Assembly (NCBI RefSeq): GCF_963678635.1
Contig: NC_087064.1
Location: forward strand, 47,785,346-47,849,345
DNA length: 64,000 nt
Direction: 5' to 3'
From: Symsagittifera roscoffensis
Taxonomy: Eukaryota > Xenacoelomorpha > Acoela > Convolutidae
Below, one piece after another: positions 46,567 to 57,064 of the stretch. A program made the position numbers and the translations under genes. Below the pieces are notes generated by a model. It worked only from the letters and a program-made list of their open reading frames with translations. It was not told the origin of the DNA and did no database searches. Positions within the stretch are counted from its first letter, which is position 1; every line of letters starts with the position of its first letter.

Positions 46567-46573
46567 GTGGGGG
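46565..46573 (+). promoter_or_regulatory. Copia polypurine tract
   Basis: GAGTGGGGG overlaps the ORF stop and abuts the 3-prime LTR. It is the expected plus-strand primer. Confidence 0.85.
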
Positions 46574-46911
46574 TGTTGAGGACAGACGAGCTCAATGCCA
46601 GACTAGTGAAATACCAGACCAAACTCAAGGTCAGACTTGAGCAATAGAAACCTAATTAAAGGTCAACTGGTATAAAACTCAATGCACTCAGACAAGGTCA
46701 ACTGGTCTGCTGGTATTTGATAAACTAATTAATTAACTGGTAATTAATTAACTGGTACTATTTGATGCTCAGTTTGTCGTGTCATTTTAAAAACACAATC
46801 TCAATTCATTCTTCAACAATCAGTATCTCTTCTCTCTCCTCAGTTGAAACCTCAGATAACTCTCAAACCTCTATCCCCTAGTCCTACTTGCTCTAACTCT
46901 GAATCTTAACA
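46574..46911 (+). repeat. Copia 3-prime LTR
   Basis: Identical to 42040-42377 by direct reading. Confidence 0.95.
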
Positions 46912-46916
46912 TCCTA
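46912..46916 (+). other. Copia target-site duplication, right copy (tccta)
   Basis: Repeats 42035-42039. Keeping one copy restores the gypsy pol frame. Confidence 0.95.
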
Positions 46917-49900
46917 TACCTGGACACCCTGACCTTCCAGTGGAGACGGCCGCGGAGATAAAGCTTTTAGCCAGAGGCGAGCCCGTTCCGTTGGATCTGC
47001 TAGTCCGATCCAACTTGGTACAGCAAGAACTGACCAGGCTGGGTATAAACAGCATCGCTTTATTGAACAAGACGGTGAACGTGGCGCCGGAGGTCATGGG
47101 AAAACTCCGCGACTTGTTGGATAGGGAAGTGGATAGGCATGATCGTGAATGGATGGAGACCATGCAGAGGTTGACTGTCACCGAGAGAACAGAGAAGTGG
47201 CCAGTGTCCATTCGCAGCCGAGGCGTTGAACGGGATTGCAGGTCGATCGTCAACCAGCTGGTGACCTCGATGCCGAAAGAAGTATTGTTGAGAACTTCGT
47301 TCACTGAATATGGAACATCGAATCAAAACCAAGCTACTGAGGAAGTCAGGATCAGGTCGAAATCTAGCTTCACGAGGAGAGTGCACTTCACGGATGCAAA
47401 AGAGGAATACGAGCCAAGCCCAGATTGTTCGTCCATGGACGAGACAATGTCCGGGGAGTCTGACACCTTCGAGCCAGTCAAGGACGTCTCCTCTGATGAG
47501 TCAGACACCTTTGAGCCCGTGCAGGACGACTTGTCCGGGGAGAGGTTGACTAGACCACCTAGGGGCAGAATTTTGTCCGGGGAGTCGGGTTCAAAGCGAC
47601 CGATGGACAGAGTTTTGTCCGGGGAGTCAAGAAACATCTCAGACAACTTGGAATATGATGTTGAGGAATCAGTCGACTCAAGTGGTGACTCGAGACCCCA
47701 GTCCTGGGACAACACGTCTGAAACAGCTTCCAACTCCGATATGTCAGAGATCGCAATCCACTCCTTATTGGTAGACTGGAAGCAGCGTGGGCTGGACCGA
47801 GAAACACATCAGGATCCAGACAGGGACAGATACACCTCAGATGAAGAGGGCACTGTGGTAGATAATGCCGCAGACGGGCTCGAGCTGATAGCAGTTTCAA
47901 AACGCCCAACCAGATTGCTGCCACATGGTATGGTCGTCCGTACCAATCTGGAACCATCTGTGCAAGAAGCGACGCCTTTGAAAAAGATATGGTGTGTCAA
48001 GTTGATGGACGATGCTCATGCTCCGGAGATAATGAGTGGGCAGATGAACGTGGTGAAGACGTATTTGAAAGCCAGGTACAGGCTGTCGGATCTCCTAAGG
48101 GCTCAACGAAATGATAGAATGACGAGCAGTCTGAAGAGATGGATTGAGAATGGAGCACCTGACAAGGGAGACTTGGAAGAAGACAGCTATAAAATCCTGA
48201 AGCAATTCTACCTGAAGCGAAACGACTTGTTGTACCTGAATAAGGACGGAATCGTTGCCTGCAAGCGAAAAGAGGAGGACAAGGTCCTTTATAAATACAA
48301 TTCAATAGTGTTACCACAGTTGTACCAGACCGAATTGCTCTTTCGCTCACATGATCAGATGGGACATCAAGGCGTGGACAAAGTGTATAACAGGATACAA
48401 AAACGATTCGAATGGCCGGGATTGAAGAAGGCTTGTGAGAAATGGATAGCCGCATGCCTGTCTTGTCAACAGGCAAAGGATCCCAGGAAACTAAGGTTCC
48501 CTCTACAGTCAATAGAGTCGTCGGGGTTCAACGAAGTAGTGCAAATTGATCATCAGAAAATCTGTATGACAGCAACGGGCTATAATCAGGTGCTGGTAAT
48601 GATCGACCATTTTACGAAGTATGCGGAGGCAGCACCCTGCATGACAGCATCGGCAGAAGAAACATGCGATCATTTGATAAATGTGTGGATAGCAAGGCAT
48701 GGCTGCCCCATCACGTTCCAATCGGACAATGGCAAAGCATTCGTAGGTGATCTCACGAAAGAGTTAATGAAAAGGTCGCAGGTAGCGCAGGCCCACTCGA
48801 CCACTTATCACCCGCAAACGAATGGCCTAGTCGAGAGGCAGAATCGCACACTGGTATCCATGTTGAGAGTATACTGCTCACGCTACATGGATGACTGGGA
48901 CAATCACTTGCCGCAAGTAATGGGTGCTTACAACAGCACGGAGCATTCCACCACGGGAATAAGTCCGCATATGATGCTGACGGGTCACGAAAAAGCACTC
49001 CCGTTAACGTTCTTCTACCCTGAATATGAAGGGAAGAGGACAGCACCGCAAACGTACGTGCGGGACGTTATTAGAAGACAACAGGACCTCAATGACTTAT
49101 GCAGGAGAAACACGCAACAGGCGCAAATTAGACAAAAAAGGAGGTTTGATAAAAGGACAGCCGATGCAAAAGCCTACTCAGTTGGCGATTACGTCTGGGT
49201 GTTCCAGGAAGTGGTTCCACCAAAAGGAACCAAGAAACTATTAAAGAAATGGCGTGGTCCATTTCAGATAACAGAGGTGCACCAAGGAGGTCGTTTTTAT
49301 CGACTGAGCACTGGAAGAGCGGCTCATTACGAGAACATCAAACCACACAATGCCTCGTCGGAGGATTGGTGCATCCCAGCGGACATGCAAGAGGGAGATT
49401 ATTTAATAGTGGATCCTGCTTGTGAAGTGAATGAAAGGGGTACTCGCGACAAGAACGACGGAAATGAGGTGGTGGACGATTGCGATCTACCACTGGATCT
49501 CGAGTTGACTGAGCGAGTAGAGGTGGACGATGAAACTCTACCCTATGCCGAAGAAGACTGGGATTGCCCGGAACAAACCGAGATCGACAAAGGAATACAG
49601 CCTGACTTTCCTCTCACTATGGAAACACGCCAAAGCAAGAGAGGAAAAAACCAGAAGAAATACAATCCGTATGGCGAGGACTTCGTTGTAGACAGGATAG
49701 TAGTGAGTGATGTTATAGACTCGCTGGTGGGACTGGACGAAGTGGCGATGCTAGAAGAAATCGACCTTGTGAACGATATGGATCAAGATTGGATCGACGA
49801 TCGATCAGAACCGGAAGTGGAGTTCGAACCAGAAGCGGAACAGACTCATGAGCAAGAACTAACAAACTTGCGCGTGCTCGAATGGCTCCATGATCTGCCG

Positions 49901-50698
49901 ACAGATCCAAAAGAGACGATCCTGACGATTCAGGACGTCGATAGAGACGGCGTCAAATACATCAGTCATGACAATACCGAGTCCAACTGGGTCGCCCCAG
50001 ATGGTCCTCTACGTGTTCCACAATCCAACCTCGGTCTCCTAGACTTTGGGCGATCGACGGGGACGTCGATGGATATTTTTGTCCGGGGAGTGGGGGTAGG
50101 ACTCACCCACACCGAAAATCTCATAATAAAAAAATTGAAATCGGCAAGGGAAACCGGAGAAATAGAGACAGAGGGCGAGAATGCTAAGAAACCACCTTTT
50201 GGACGAATCTTTGAATCGTATTTTGATCTCCCGAACCACTATTCGAACAATATCGTTATAACGGACAGCGATTTCATACTCACGGAACGCACGTGCGCCA
50301 TAGCGATAACTGCGGACGTAAGCTTCAAAACAGCACTAGCGGCCGACTTTAAAAGAGAGTACAAGAATATCGAGTTTTTGTGGAAACAGAGGCCGGGTGT
50401 AGGAGGAATGATAGCGTTGCCCCCTGTTGCATCACAGATACCAGGGAAATATTTGTGTTTTTTGGTTACGAAAGCTACTGATAGGCAACACGTGAATCCG
50501 GAGAGCTTGGTATTGGCCTTGACTCGACTTAGGGATTTCCTGGTTGAGAGAGGTGTGACCTCTCTCTCGTTGCCAGTTTATGATCCCAATAGAGGGAAGC
50601 TACACCCGAGAGAGTTGTACGCTCTTGTGCATGTGATATTTTCAGAGACTGACATAGAGGTTTACTTACATAAAAAATACTATCTGAGCATATGCTGA
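46917..50698 (+). CDS. pol: Gypsy Pol, C-terminal part: integrase, GPF module, acidic linker, macrodomain-like end
   Basis: Continuation of pol after the copia insertion. The first 350 residues are variable and acidic, with repeated LSGES/MSGES motifs. Integrase then shows the zinc-binding pattern H-X4-H (HDQMGH) with CLSC. Catalytic D, D, E lie in VVQIDHQK, TFQSDNGKAF and GLVERQNRT. A GPF module (KKWRGPFQITEV) follows near 49250. A long acidic linker leads to a folded-looking end (about 50270-50690) that resembles a macrodomain. Stop TGA at 50696. Together with the first part this makes about 2100 codons in one frame. Confidence 0.92.
50068..50100 (+). promoter_or_regulatory. Internal polypurine-tract-like sequence in pol
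   Basis: GATGGA followed by a T-run and TGTCCGGGGAGTGGGGGTAGG. It closely matches the tract before the 3-prime LTR (60725-60747). It could be a central polypurine tract, or mark an ancestral 3-prime end before the extra genes were gained. It is coding here (VRGVGVG). Confidence 0.45.
50270..50695 (+). other. Macrodomain-like region at the Pol C-terminus
   Basis: About 140 residues with the strand/helix rhythm of the macrodomain fold, closest by eye to the single-domain ADP-ribosyl-acylesterase (TARG1/OARD1) group. Features are a long helix TALAADFKREY after a strand, GGMIALPP, KYLCFLVTKATDRQHV, a helix ESLVLALTRLRDFLVERGV, then SLSLPVYDPNRGKL and a final EVYLH strand. The glycine-rich loop GCG(L)D is replaced by DPNRGKL, so activity is uncertain. 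If real, it could bind or remove ADP-ribose marks. Confidence 0.55.
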
Positions 50699-51135
50699 GA
50701 ATTGCGCTCGGCGATAAGTGGTTTTTATTAAGTTGCTCGATAAGAATTAGAGTCAAGTTTTAGGTTAGGTTAGGTTTTAGGTACAGTATTAGGGATTAGG
50801 TTTTTATGTGATAGTATAGGTGTGTGATGTTTATGTGTTTATGTTATGTTATTGTTATGATATGTTTTATGTTTGTGTCATCAAGGTGACAGCGCACATT
50901 CGTGCTACTCTGACAAAGATAAAGGTGGACGATCCACCTTGGTGCTAAATTTTAAATCAGAATGGTGAAAAGAATTTCAATGAAGAGTTTTAAAGAATTG
51001 ATTGATGTTGTATCCAAAAATGATGGTTCTAAGCCGCGACTTGTTTTTTAGATCTTGATTGATCAGAAATTGTTTATTGAATTCATTGAATCAAACGAAG
51101 AATCTACACGACGACAAGAAGCAACACGATAAGAA
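50699..51135 (+). other. Intergenic stretch between pol and extra ORF1
   Basis: AT-rich, with a small TTAGGTTAGGTT run (50760-50790) and ATGTTATGTTATG-like repeats. No gene or clear promoter. Confidence 0.5.
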
Positions 51136-52113
51136 ATGGGTGACACGAACGAACTCATGGAATTCCTCTCAGCGAGTCTAGGAGCGACTCTAGACGAGAT
51201 CTATCAGCGGCTGATCGATTGTGATTTCACACGAAAAGACCCGGGGTTGGCGATGTTTGTGGTCGCACTCCTCAATGCACTAGGAAGAGAGGGTCGAGGG
51301 AATCGCCCTACGGAAGTCGTGTTGATGTTGGCCTTCGGTGAGTCCGGGACCGCCGAGAGAGGCCGAAACCGATTGATGAGATGGAGGCGCGGAGAAATGT
51401 CTGGCCACGACCTGGCTCGTGAGCCAGAACTAGGTGAACAAAGGGACCACAGGCTAGGTGAGATGCCCTTACCAGTCCAACCTGCGCAGCCACTCATTGG
51501 AGCGAAGAGACAACGTGATGGGCCAGGCCCGTCACACTCTGTCGACTCTCCAACAGCTGCTCCTCCCCTGAAGAGAGTGAGAGTGAGCGAGATAGAGATC
51601 CAGACGTCGGAGACGATTGAGACACTGGAGAAGAGGGAGAGAGATCAGAGTGAGCTGTGTGCCAAACTTCAGGAGTACAGGGCGATAGCTCGAGAGAGAG
51701 ACGAATGGAAAAAGAAATTTGAAGATCTGCAGGTGGCCTACAAGGAGGATGAGATAAAGCACCTGAAGGAGCTGTATATGGCGAAGGTGAGCCAAGTGTC
51801 ACCGGAAATCCTGGCGAGCATGAGGTCCTCGGAGGGATCCAACGACACACGCCCCAGGACAACAGCGCAGGAGCTATGCGCATCGAGAGGACCTGAGGTT
51901 CTGGATTTGCGTGCATCAAGGGGGCCCGAGGCTCCTCAGCAGACACGACCGTCTCCTTCGAGTCAGAGGTTCACGATACCAGACCCTTCTGACACCTATC
52001 TAGCCCCTCAATTTCAGGAATCATTTAACCAAGTGGCCAGAGCCGCGATGGATGAGATCAACAGAGGCACTGAGCGGACACTGGTTAGGATCGTTCCTTC
52101 CCCAACGTCGTGA
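51136..52113 (+). CDS. Extra ORF1: coiled-coil protein of the gypsy element
   Basis: 325 residues from ATG 51136. An N-terminal alpha-helical part (residues 1-90) has no recognised fold. A Pro-rich linker holds a basic PLKRVRV that could be a nuclear localisation signal (about 145-150). A strongly charged heptad-like coiled coil follows (about 160-225, LEKRERDQSELCAKLQEYR). A short tandem ASRGPE repeat (about 250-270) precedes a disordered end. It overlaps the next frame by 62 bases. An accessory, particle-associated or RNA-binding role is only inference. Confidence 0.7.
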   Translation: MGDTNELMEFLSASLGATLDEIYQRLIDCDFTRKDPGLAMFVVALLNALGREGRGNRPTEVVLMLAFGESGTAERGRNRLMRWRRGEMSGHDLAREPELGEQRDHRLGEMPLPVQPAQPLIGAKRQRDGPGPSHSVDSPTAAPPLKRVRVSEIEIQTSETIETLEKRERDQSELCAKLQEYRAIARERDEWKKKFEDLQVAYKEDEIKHLKELYMAKVSQVSPEILASMRSSEGSNDTRPRTTAQELCASRGPEVLDLRASRGPEAPQQTRPSPSSQRFTIPDPSDTYLAPQFQESFNQVARAAMDEINRGTERTLVRIVPSPTS

Positions 52114-55100
52114 TCATTCATCAAATAGCTCGGAGCGAACAACCCGCACGATAGCGTGTTCTGCGCCTGGTGGAGTCTTTGAGAAGTCTCGCGTGGTAGA
52201 CATCAGGAAGAATCTGATGGCACGTCATCAGTTCACGCAAGTGCCAGCCGAGCATCCTCGAGCCTGCCTGAATGACATGAGCTGGAACCCCGCCACGAAC
52301 GACCAGGTAATTCCCCCAGGGAGTCGCCATTTGATCATTGGAGACAGTTTGGTGAGAGATCTGAATGAGATCTTCGTCTATGGTCAGACTACCATTCTGT
52401 CCTTTGGAGGAGCCTCAGTGGCTCAAGTCATCAAAATGATGGAGTTCCAGAGCGAGGATCATCTAGATACATTAATAATAATGCTGGGGACCAATGACGT
52501 CTCAAGAGCCCCCGTGACTCCGGAGAACAAGTGGGAACCTCTATTGGTGTGTCTCTTGAACGAATTGAAAGAAAAGTACAGACCCAAGCTCGTGATCCTG
52601 TGCACGATACCACCAAATCCTTTGGTGGGCACCATAGCTGCAGATTTCATGAATGGCAACGTGACGCGGTGGAATGAAATGACCCGCAACCTGGTGAGAA
52701 ACAACCCTGGCGAGTTGCGACTCCTGGATCTCGAAAATATGCTGCGCATGACTGACCACATCGCGCTCACTAAAGATGGAGTGCACTTCAATACCCAACG
52801 AGGGAGGCATTGGATTAATGATGTGTTTCAGACGCAATTGAGGGAAGTAGAGCAAGAGTCGAGGGCGACCGGTTCTTTGGCTCGGACCAATTTGACCGGA
52901 GGGAGTAGAATCAGGGCAACCGTGCCCGAATCCCTCGCCAACCGTCTAGGGCCCTTGGCAACGGAGACGGTTGGAGCCGTAACCGTTGCTCCGAGCTCAA
53001 ACGTGAGAGACAGGCTAGGGACTGCTCCTCCTCCCAGGCCGCAATCGATTGGAAGCCGACTCGGCAGATCGGTGGAGCAGAACAACAGGAATAACTCCCA
53101 GACCGCGTCTAGGAGGAACGATTCGCCTGCCACGACAAATCCTGCTTCGACAGCAGGACCGTCTACAAGTACCGTGCCAGCGGAGGGAATCGAATCAGGC
53201 AGCAGGCTGCTTTGGAATAGATCAGATCCTAGTCATTGGGGTCAGTATAAGACGGACATGTCGGCGAAGTTGAATATGAATACCTTGACGTGTCGGGAGG
53301 ATGCGATGAGAATGACTGGCGGTGAAAGTCCCACAGTGTCGCGACTTTATCGGATACCGGGCGTTGATTGGCTGCTAGCAGAGCAGGAGAAATTCAGCCC
53401 CTCGACCTCACTCCGACATGTAGACCTGGATGGATTACCTCATGACAATACCTTTGGACCTTTAAACACCCGGTCGCTCACCGACGTTCGAGATAGGACC
53501 CGGGAAAGGACACCACCTGTGCGCAAGGGCAAGTTCCAGACGGAGAACAAGCCCAATAACAAACATCACAAGATGTACAGACAATTCGCTAAACCACCCG
53601 GTCAGACGCCGGGCGAGTATTCGAGGGATTACCCCCGAACTACAACAGTGGTTGGAGACGATAAGAGATACCTGAAGGCCCCAATAGGCGATGGCTTTTT
53701 TGCAGCTTATGACCCCTTGGACATGAAGGCTGCCAAATATCTGGTTGTGGCCGGCTCCGATTATCTCTACACGCCCCGTTCTCTATTCTGGCCCGATGTG
53801 ATTTTCTTAACGGCGCCTAAACTGGACTGGGGACAGGCGATAGGCATGATGATAAGTGTACGGAGAGTGGTCAGCATGGAGCCGCAGGTAATAGTGGTTG
53901 CAGGCTCAAATGATCATCTACAAAGCAGAGGCTTATTGTCACGTCTGACGGATGGATCGATCCCGAGTAACGAAGTTATAGGGGAGGCGATAATGACACT
54001 GCTCTCGGCGATGGCCGAGGTAGAGGCAGCAGCAAGACAACGTTTCACCATGAATGTGGTGAAGGTGATCTTCGTATTGTCACCAGGCTACGCTGCGTTG
54101 CCTGAACCCCTTCAATTTGTGTACACAATGGTCACGACGATAGCAGAGGGGATATTTAACGTGATAATTCCTGCCCCAAACAGAGTGGTGGACCCGGACA
54201 ATTACTATCCGTCCCGATCTGAGCTTCCCGCCGTTTGGGCTGACATTTCGAATGCCATACAGGGGCTCAGAGATTGTAGCACAACTCGGTTGGTGCTAGA
54301 TGAAGTTCTGGGGTTGGAGCTGTCCAACTTCGCAAGATTACTGAAGCTAAGACCAGGGGTAGGTGACGATCATCTGTTGGTACAACAGGTGGCTGATGAT
54401 CTCTGGTTCAGACAGATGGATCATGCAGAGAATGAGCAGGGAAGGATGATCAGAAAGAATATGACGTCAGCAGAGGAGGACCTCATGGCAATGGCTTTGC
54501 GTACGAAGCCACACAACAGCATATGGTTGTATCTGTCACCGAGGCTGTGCACCTTGGGTGAGGACGCGTTTGAGCATGCGCCGGCAATAATTAAAGAGAT
54601 ACACGCGTATCTGAAGAATCTACTTAATGCCCGGGAGTTGGCTGGAGGCAAGATGTTGAAACTGATGCAAGACGTAAACACGATGTCGCTGGACAAGTTC
54701 CAAGCTGACGTGCTGGCCACGAAGGCACAGTATGAACGATCAGATGCTATCTTGGGTGGAATGGGAGTGGGATGGACGCCATCTTTCCTATCGACCTGCT
54801 ATCCGAAGGCATCTAGGAACCTGATCGCGAGCTTCGTCAAAGACATCAGGAAGTTGTCGATTGGCCTGGTGCTAGCCTTATACGTGACATTTGGTCATGA
54901 AAACTTTGTGAAAGGACCGGCAAACCTCTTTACCCAAGCGTTGGCAGATTTGAGATTGGACGGACTCCTGACTCTGATTGCTATGACCTATGGTCGACTG
55001 GGAGATTTGCTTGTGCTATTACGTTACCCTGAACAACTACAGGGACCCAGTCGTGAGTTCAATGCACAGTTGGAAACCGCCTCGCTCAAGAAGATGAAAG

Positions 55101-57031
55101 ACTGGAGGACTCTCCTGCTTCAATACCTCTTGCAACAGAACAGAAGCGTCACAGGAGAGGACAAGGTGGCGACGAACGCAGGCGAATGTAAGCAGTATTG
55201 TGGCATGCCCTTACTAACAGACTTAGCTGTCATGATGCGGATTGATCCGTTGGCTCTGGTCCACGGGCTGAGGGAATTCGTCACAGTGGTGTATGGACCG
55301 GTGATGTCTTTTGCGTTCCCGGATGTGCAAGTTAAAGCGTACAGGAATTCAGTGTTGTACGTCAACCTGGTCTCAGTAGTGGATTGTTCCGTGCTGAATT
55401 GGGTAGAACAGAGTGAACTGAGGAAGCTGGCTAGCGACGATAGGCTGTTCGGAAGAATAGCAGAGCCAGGCTGGGTGTTGATGGACTTCAACAACCACTT
55501 CAAATGCAGAATGGGCCGTGAGGATCTGTCCCACATCCAGTTTAACCCAAAACTCTGGAATTTGAGACCAGTGGTGAAAGATACAGGAGAGGCTGTGGGA
55601 GTACCTCAATTGCCGGGAGCCTATGCCCATGCGAAAGAGAATCAACAAACATGGCTTCCTGGGTCCAGGCCGCTGCCGGACCAATGCCATCGATATCCAC
55701 CGATAAGGAGGATGTTGTTGGGAGTCACATCTCCCATCACTGCCCCTCGTATCGGAGCAGCTCGTGACGCAGAGAAGAGAATGCTGAAGTGGAGTGGAGG
55801 GATGGAGCCGCGCTTCATCAGCTGGAACGTTGCTGCCGCGCATACGTTCGACTTCTCATTCCCCGATGCCTGGAGCAGGAAAAAGATCAAAGCACTACCC
55901 TCCAGGAGACCAGAGGTCTCGGCTGAAACGTGGAACGAAGTATATTCTCCCGCGGATGACTTATCGAGACTGAAGTGGTCAGGAGAAGCGAAAGTGGTGA
56001 TGCTGGAGGTGGCAAGGGAGAGCAGAGGAGGCTCATATATAACGATAGAGGACCTGGCCCCACATGGCGAGGAGTTGGTAGAGTTCCTGGTCGATGATGA
56101 ATTGTTTTATCATGCAGGAGACATGGCCGTACCGGCTCGGCCGGATTCGGGCACAGACGCGCGACAAGGACCCTCGGGACCTAGGCCGAAACCTGATGCG
56201 GACGACGATGAAGTGATGGATCAGGACGATAACGATGATGGGACCGGAAGTAAGACGGAGAAAACGGGAGAGACCGATCTAGGAGCGTTGGAAAGGCACT
56301 TGCTAGAGTACCGGTTCAGTGAAGATGACGATGGGGAAGTCGATGGGAGTTTATTGTTAATGGCACCATCGTCCTTCATGTCTCCTACAAAGGAGGCGTC
56401 GGCCGATCTATCTCCGATAGACCCAATAAGCCAGGCTAGAGAGTGCCGAAGCAGGGATCCGCAGAAACTGCTTTATGAATCACCAAGGAGGAGGAAAATC
56501 GAAGAGTCAATGAAGATATCGTTCCTCAGCACATTACCAGAAGAAGAATGGGAAAGATATCAAATGGAGTTGGAAGGCAAGACTGGAGCAATCTGGAGCC
56601 GAGTAAACTTCATGGAGAAATCTTGGGACGTGATAAGGCGATATGGGACGCAGTCCATAATGAAGGTGGGATTGAACCAACCCATCATGCGTGAGGTCCT
56701 AGAAAAAATAGTGAGCTCCATGGAGTCGGATGTTCTGACCGAGTCAGTAACAGAAGACAGTGCCGATGATCAGCATGTTGCAAAGAAATTACCTGTCAGA
56801 CGAGCCAGGAAAGGGCTGAAGCGACTAAAAGGGAAAACAGGAAGTCGAGCCATGAACCCGAGAGTGGTGAAGTCAAGAGCCAGCGCAGTGGTGACCTCTT
56901 TAACGAGCGCAGGTCGTTCAGGCGAGAGCGGGCAGGGAGATAGTACAACGCTGACAGGGGGAGAAAAAGAGAATCTGATACCCCCTATGCTCTTGGCAGG
57001 TCTGACAGTAACCGCCACAAGATCGAGGTAG
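52052..57031 (+). CDS. Extra ORF2: 1659-aa protein with SGNH hydrolase domain
   Basis: The first domain (residues about 90-262) has all SGNH/GDSL blocks. IIGDSLVRD gives Ser99. SFGGAS gives the block II Gly. LGTNDVS gives Asn148. TKDGVHFN gives Asp242 and His245. This predicts an esterase or lipase-type hydrolase. A second segment (about 560-730) repeats the layout in degenerate form: VVAGSDYL, VVAGSNDHL, DPDNYYPS. The remaining 900 residues show no recognised fold and include an acidic stretch (DDDEVMDQDDNDD) and a basic C-terminus. I find no signal peptide or membrane segment, so it is not an obvious envelope. It ends in UAG with the frame continuing. An upstream start in the same frame is limited by TAG at 52001. 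Confidence 0.85.
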   Translation: MRSTEALSGHWLGSFLPQRRDHSSNSSERTTRTIACSAPGGVFEKSRVVDIRKNLMARHQFTQVPAEHPRACLNDMSWNPATNDQVIPPGSRHLIIGDSLVRDLNEIFVYGQTTILSFGGASVAQVIKMMEFQSEDHLDTLIIMLGTNDVSRAPVTPENKWEPLLVCLLNELKEKYRPKLVILCTIPPNPLVGTIAADFMNGNVTRWNEMTRNLVRNNPGELRLLDLENMLRMTDHIALTKDGVHFNTQRGRHWINDVFQTQLREVEQESRATGSLARTNLTGGSRIRATVPESLANRLGPLATETVGAVTVAPSSNVRDRLGTAPPPRPQSIGSRLGRSVEQNNRNNSQTASRRNDSPATTNPASTAGPSTSTVPAEGIESGSRLLWNRSDPSHWGQYKTDMSAKLNMNTLTCREDAMRMTGGESPTVSRLYRIPGVDWLLAEQEKFSPSTSLRHVDLDGLPHDNTFGPLNTRSLTDVRDRTRERTPPVRKGKFQTENKPNNKHHKMYRQFAKPPGQTPGEYSRDYPRTTTVVGDDKRYLKAPIGDGFFAAYDPLDMKAAKYLVVAGSDYLYTPRSLFWPDVIFLTAPKLDWGQAIGMMISVRRVVSMEPQVIVVAGSNDHLQSRGLLSRLTDGSIPSNEVIGEAIMTLLSAMAEVEAAARQRFTMNVVKVIFVLSPGYAALPEPLQFVYTMVTTIAEGIFNVIIPAPNRVVDPDNYYPSRSELPAVWADISNAIQGLRDCSTTRLVLDEVLGLELSNFARLLKLRPGVGDDHLLVQQVADDLWFRQMDHAENEQGRMIRKNMTSAEEDLMAMALRTKPHNSIWLYLSPRLCTLGEDAFEHAPAIIKEIHAYLKNLLNARELAGGKMLKLMQDVNTMSLDKFQADVLATKAQYERSDAILGGMGVGWTPSFLSTCYPKASRNLIASFVKDIRKLSIGLVLALYVTFGHENFVKGPANLFTQALADLRLDGLLTLIAMTYGRLGDLLVLLRYPEQLQGPSREFNAQLETASLKKMKDWRTLLLQYLLQQNRSVTGEDKVATNAGECKQYCGMPLLTDLAVMMRIDPLALVHGLREFVTVVYGPVMSFAFPDVQVKAYRNSVLYVNLVSVVDCSVLNWVEQSELRKLASDDRLFGRIAEPGWVLMDFNNHFKCRMGREDLSHIQFNPKLWNLRPVVKDTGEAVGVPQLPGAYAHAKENQQTWLPGSRPLPDQCHRYPPIRRMLLGVTSPITAPRIGAARDAEKRMLKWSGGMEPRFISWNVAAAHTFDFSFPDAWSRKKIKALPSRRPEVSAETWNEVYSPADDLSRLKWSGEAKVVMLEVARESRGGSYITIEDLAPHGEELVEFLVDDELFYHAGDMAVPARPDSGTDARQGPSGPRPKPDADDDEVMDQDDNDDGTGSKTEKTGETDLGALERHLLEYRFSEDDDGEVDGSLLLMAPSSFMSPTKEASADLSPIDPISQARECRSRDPQKLLYESPRRRKIEESMKISFLSTLPEEEWERYQMELEGKTGAIWSRVNFMEKSWDVIRRYGTQSIMKVGLNQPIMREVLEKIVSSMESDVLTESVTEDSADDQHVAKKLPVRRARKGLKRLKGKTGSRAMNPRVVKSRASAVVTSLTSAGRSGESGQGDSTTLTGGEKENLIPPMLLAGLTVTATRSR
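57029..57031 (+). other. In-frame UAG at the end of extra ORF2
   Basis: AGG TAG ACG GCG: the same frame continues open through 57277 and, after another UAG, to 59998. Confidence 0.7.
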
Positions 57032-57064
57032 ACGGCGCGAACCCTGGCAGACACTAAGTTAGAA

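Larger units (their letters stand above)
42040..46911 (+). mobile_element. Intact Ty1/copia LTR retrotransposon
   Basis: 4872 bp with 338-bp LTRs that read identically base for base, 5-bp TSD, initiator-Met-tRNA-half primer-binding site, polypurine tract and one uninterrupted gag-pol ORF. Identical LTRs mean an insertion too recent for any change to accumulate. It sits in sense orientation in gypsy pol between the RNase H and integrase regions. Confidence 0.96.

Noticed and set aside
50760-50800. TTAGG-like run resembling a telomeric repeat
   Set aside because: Only a few imperfect units in an AT-rich spacer inside the element. Not an array.
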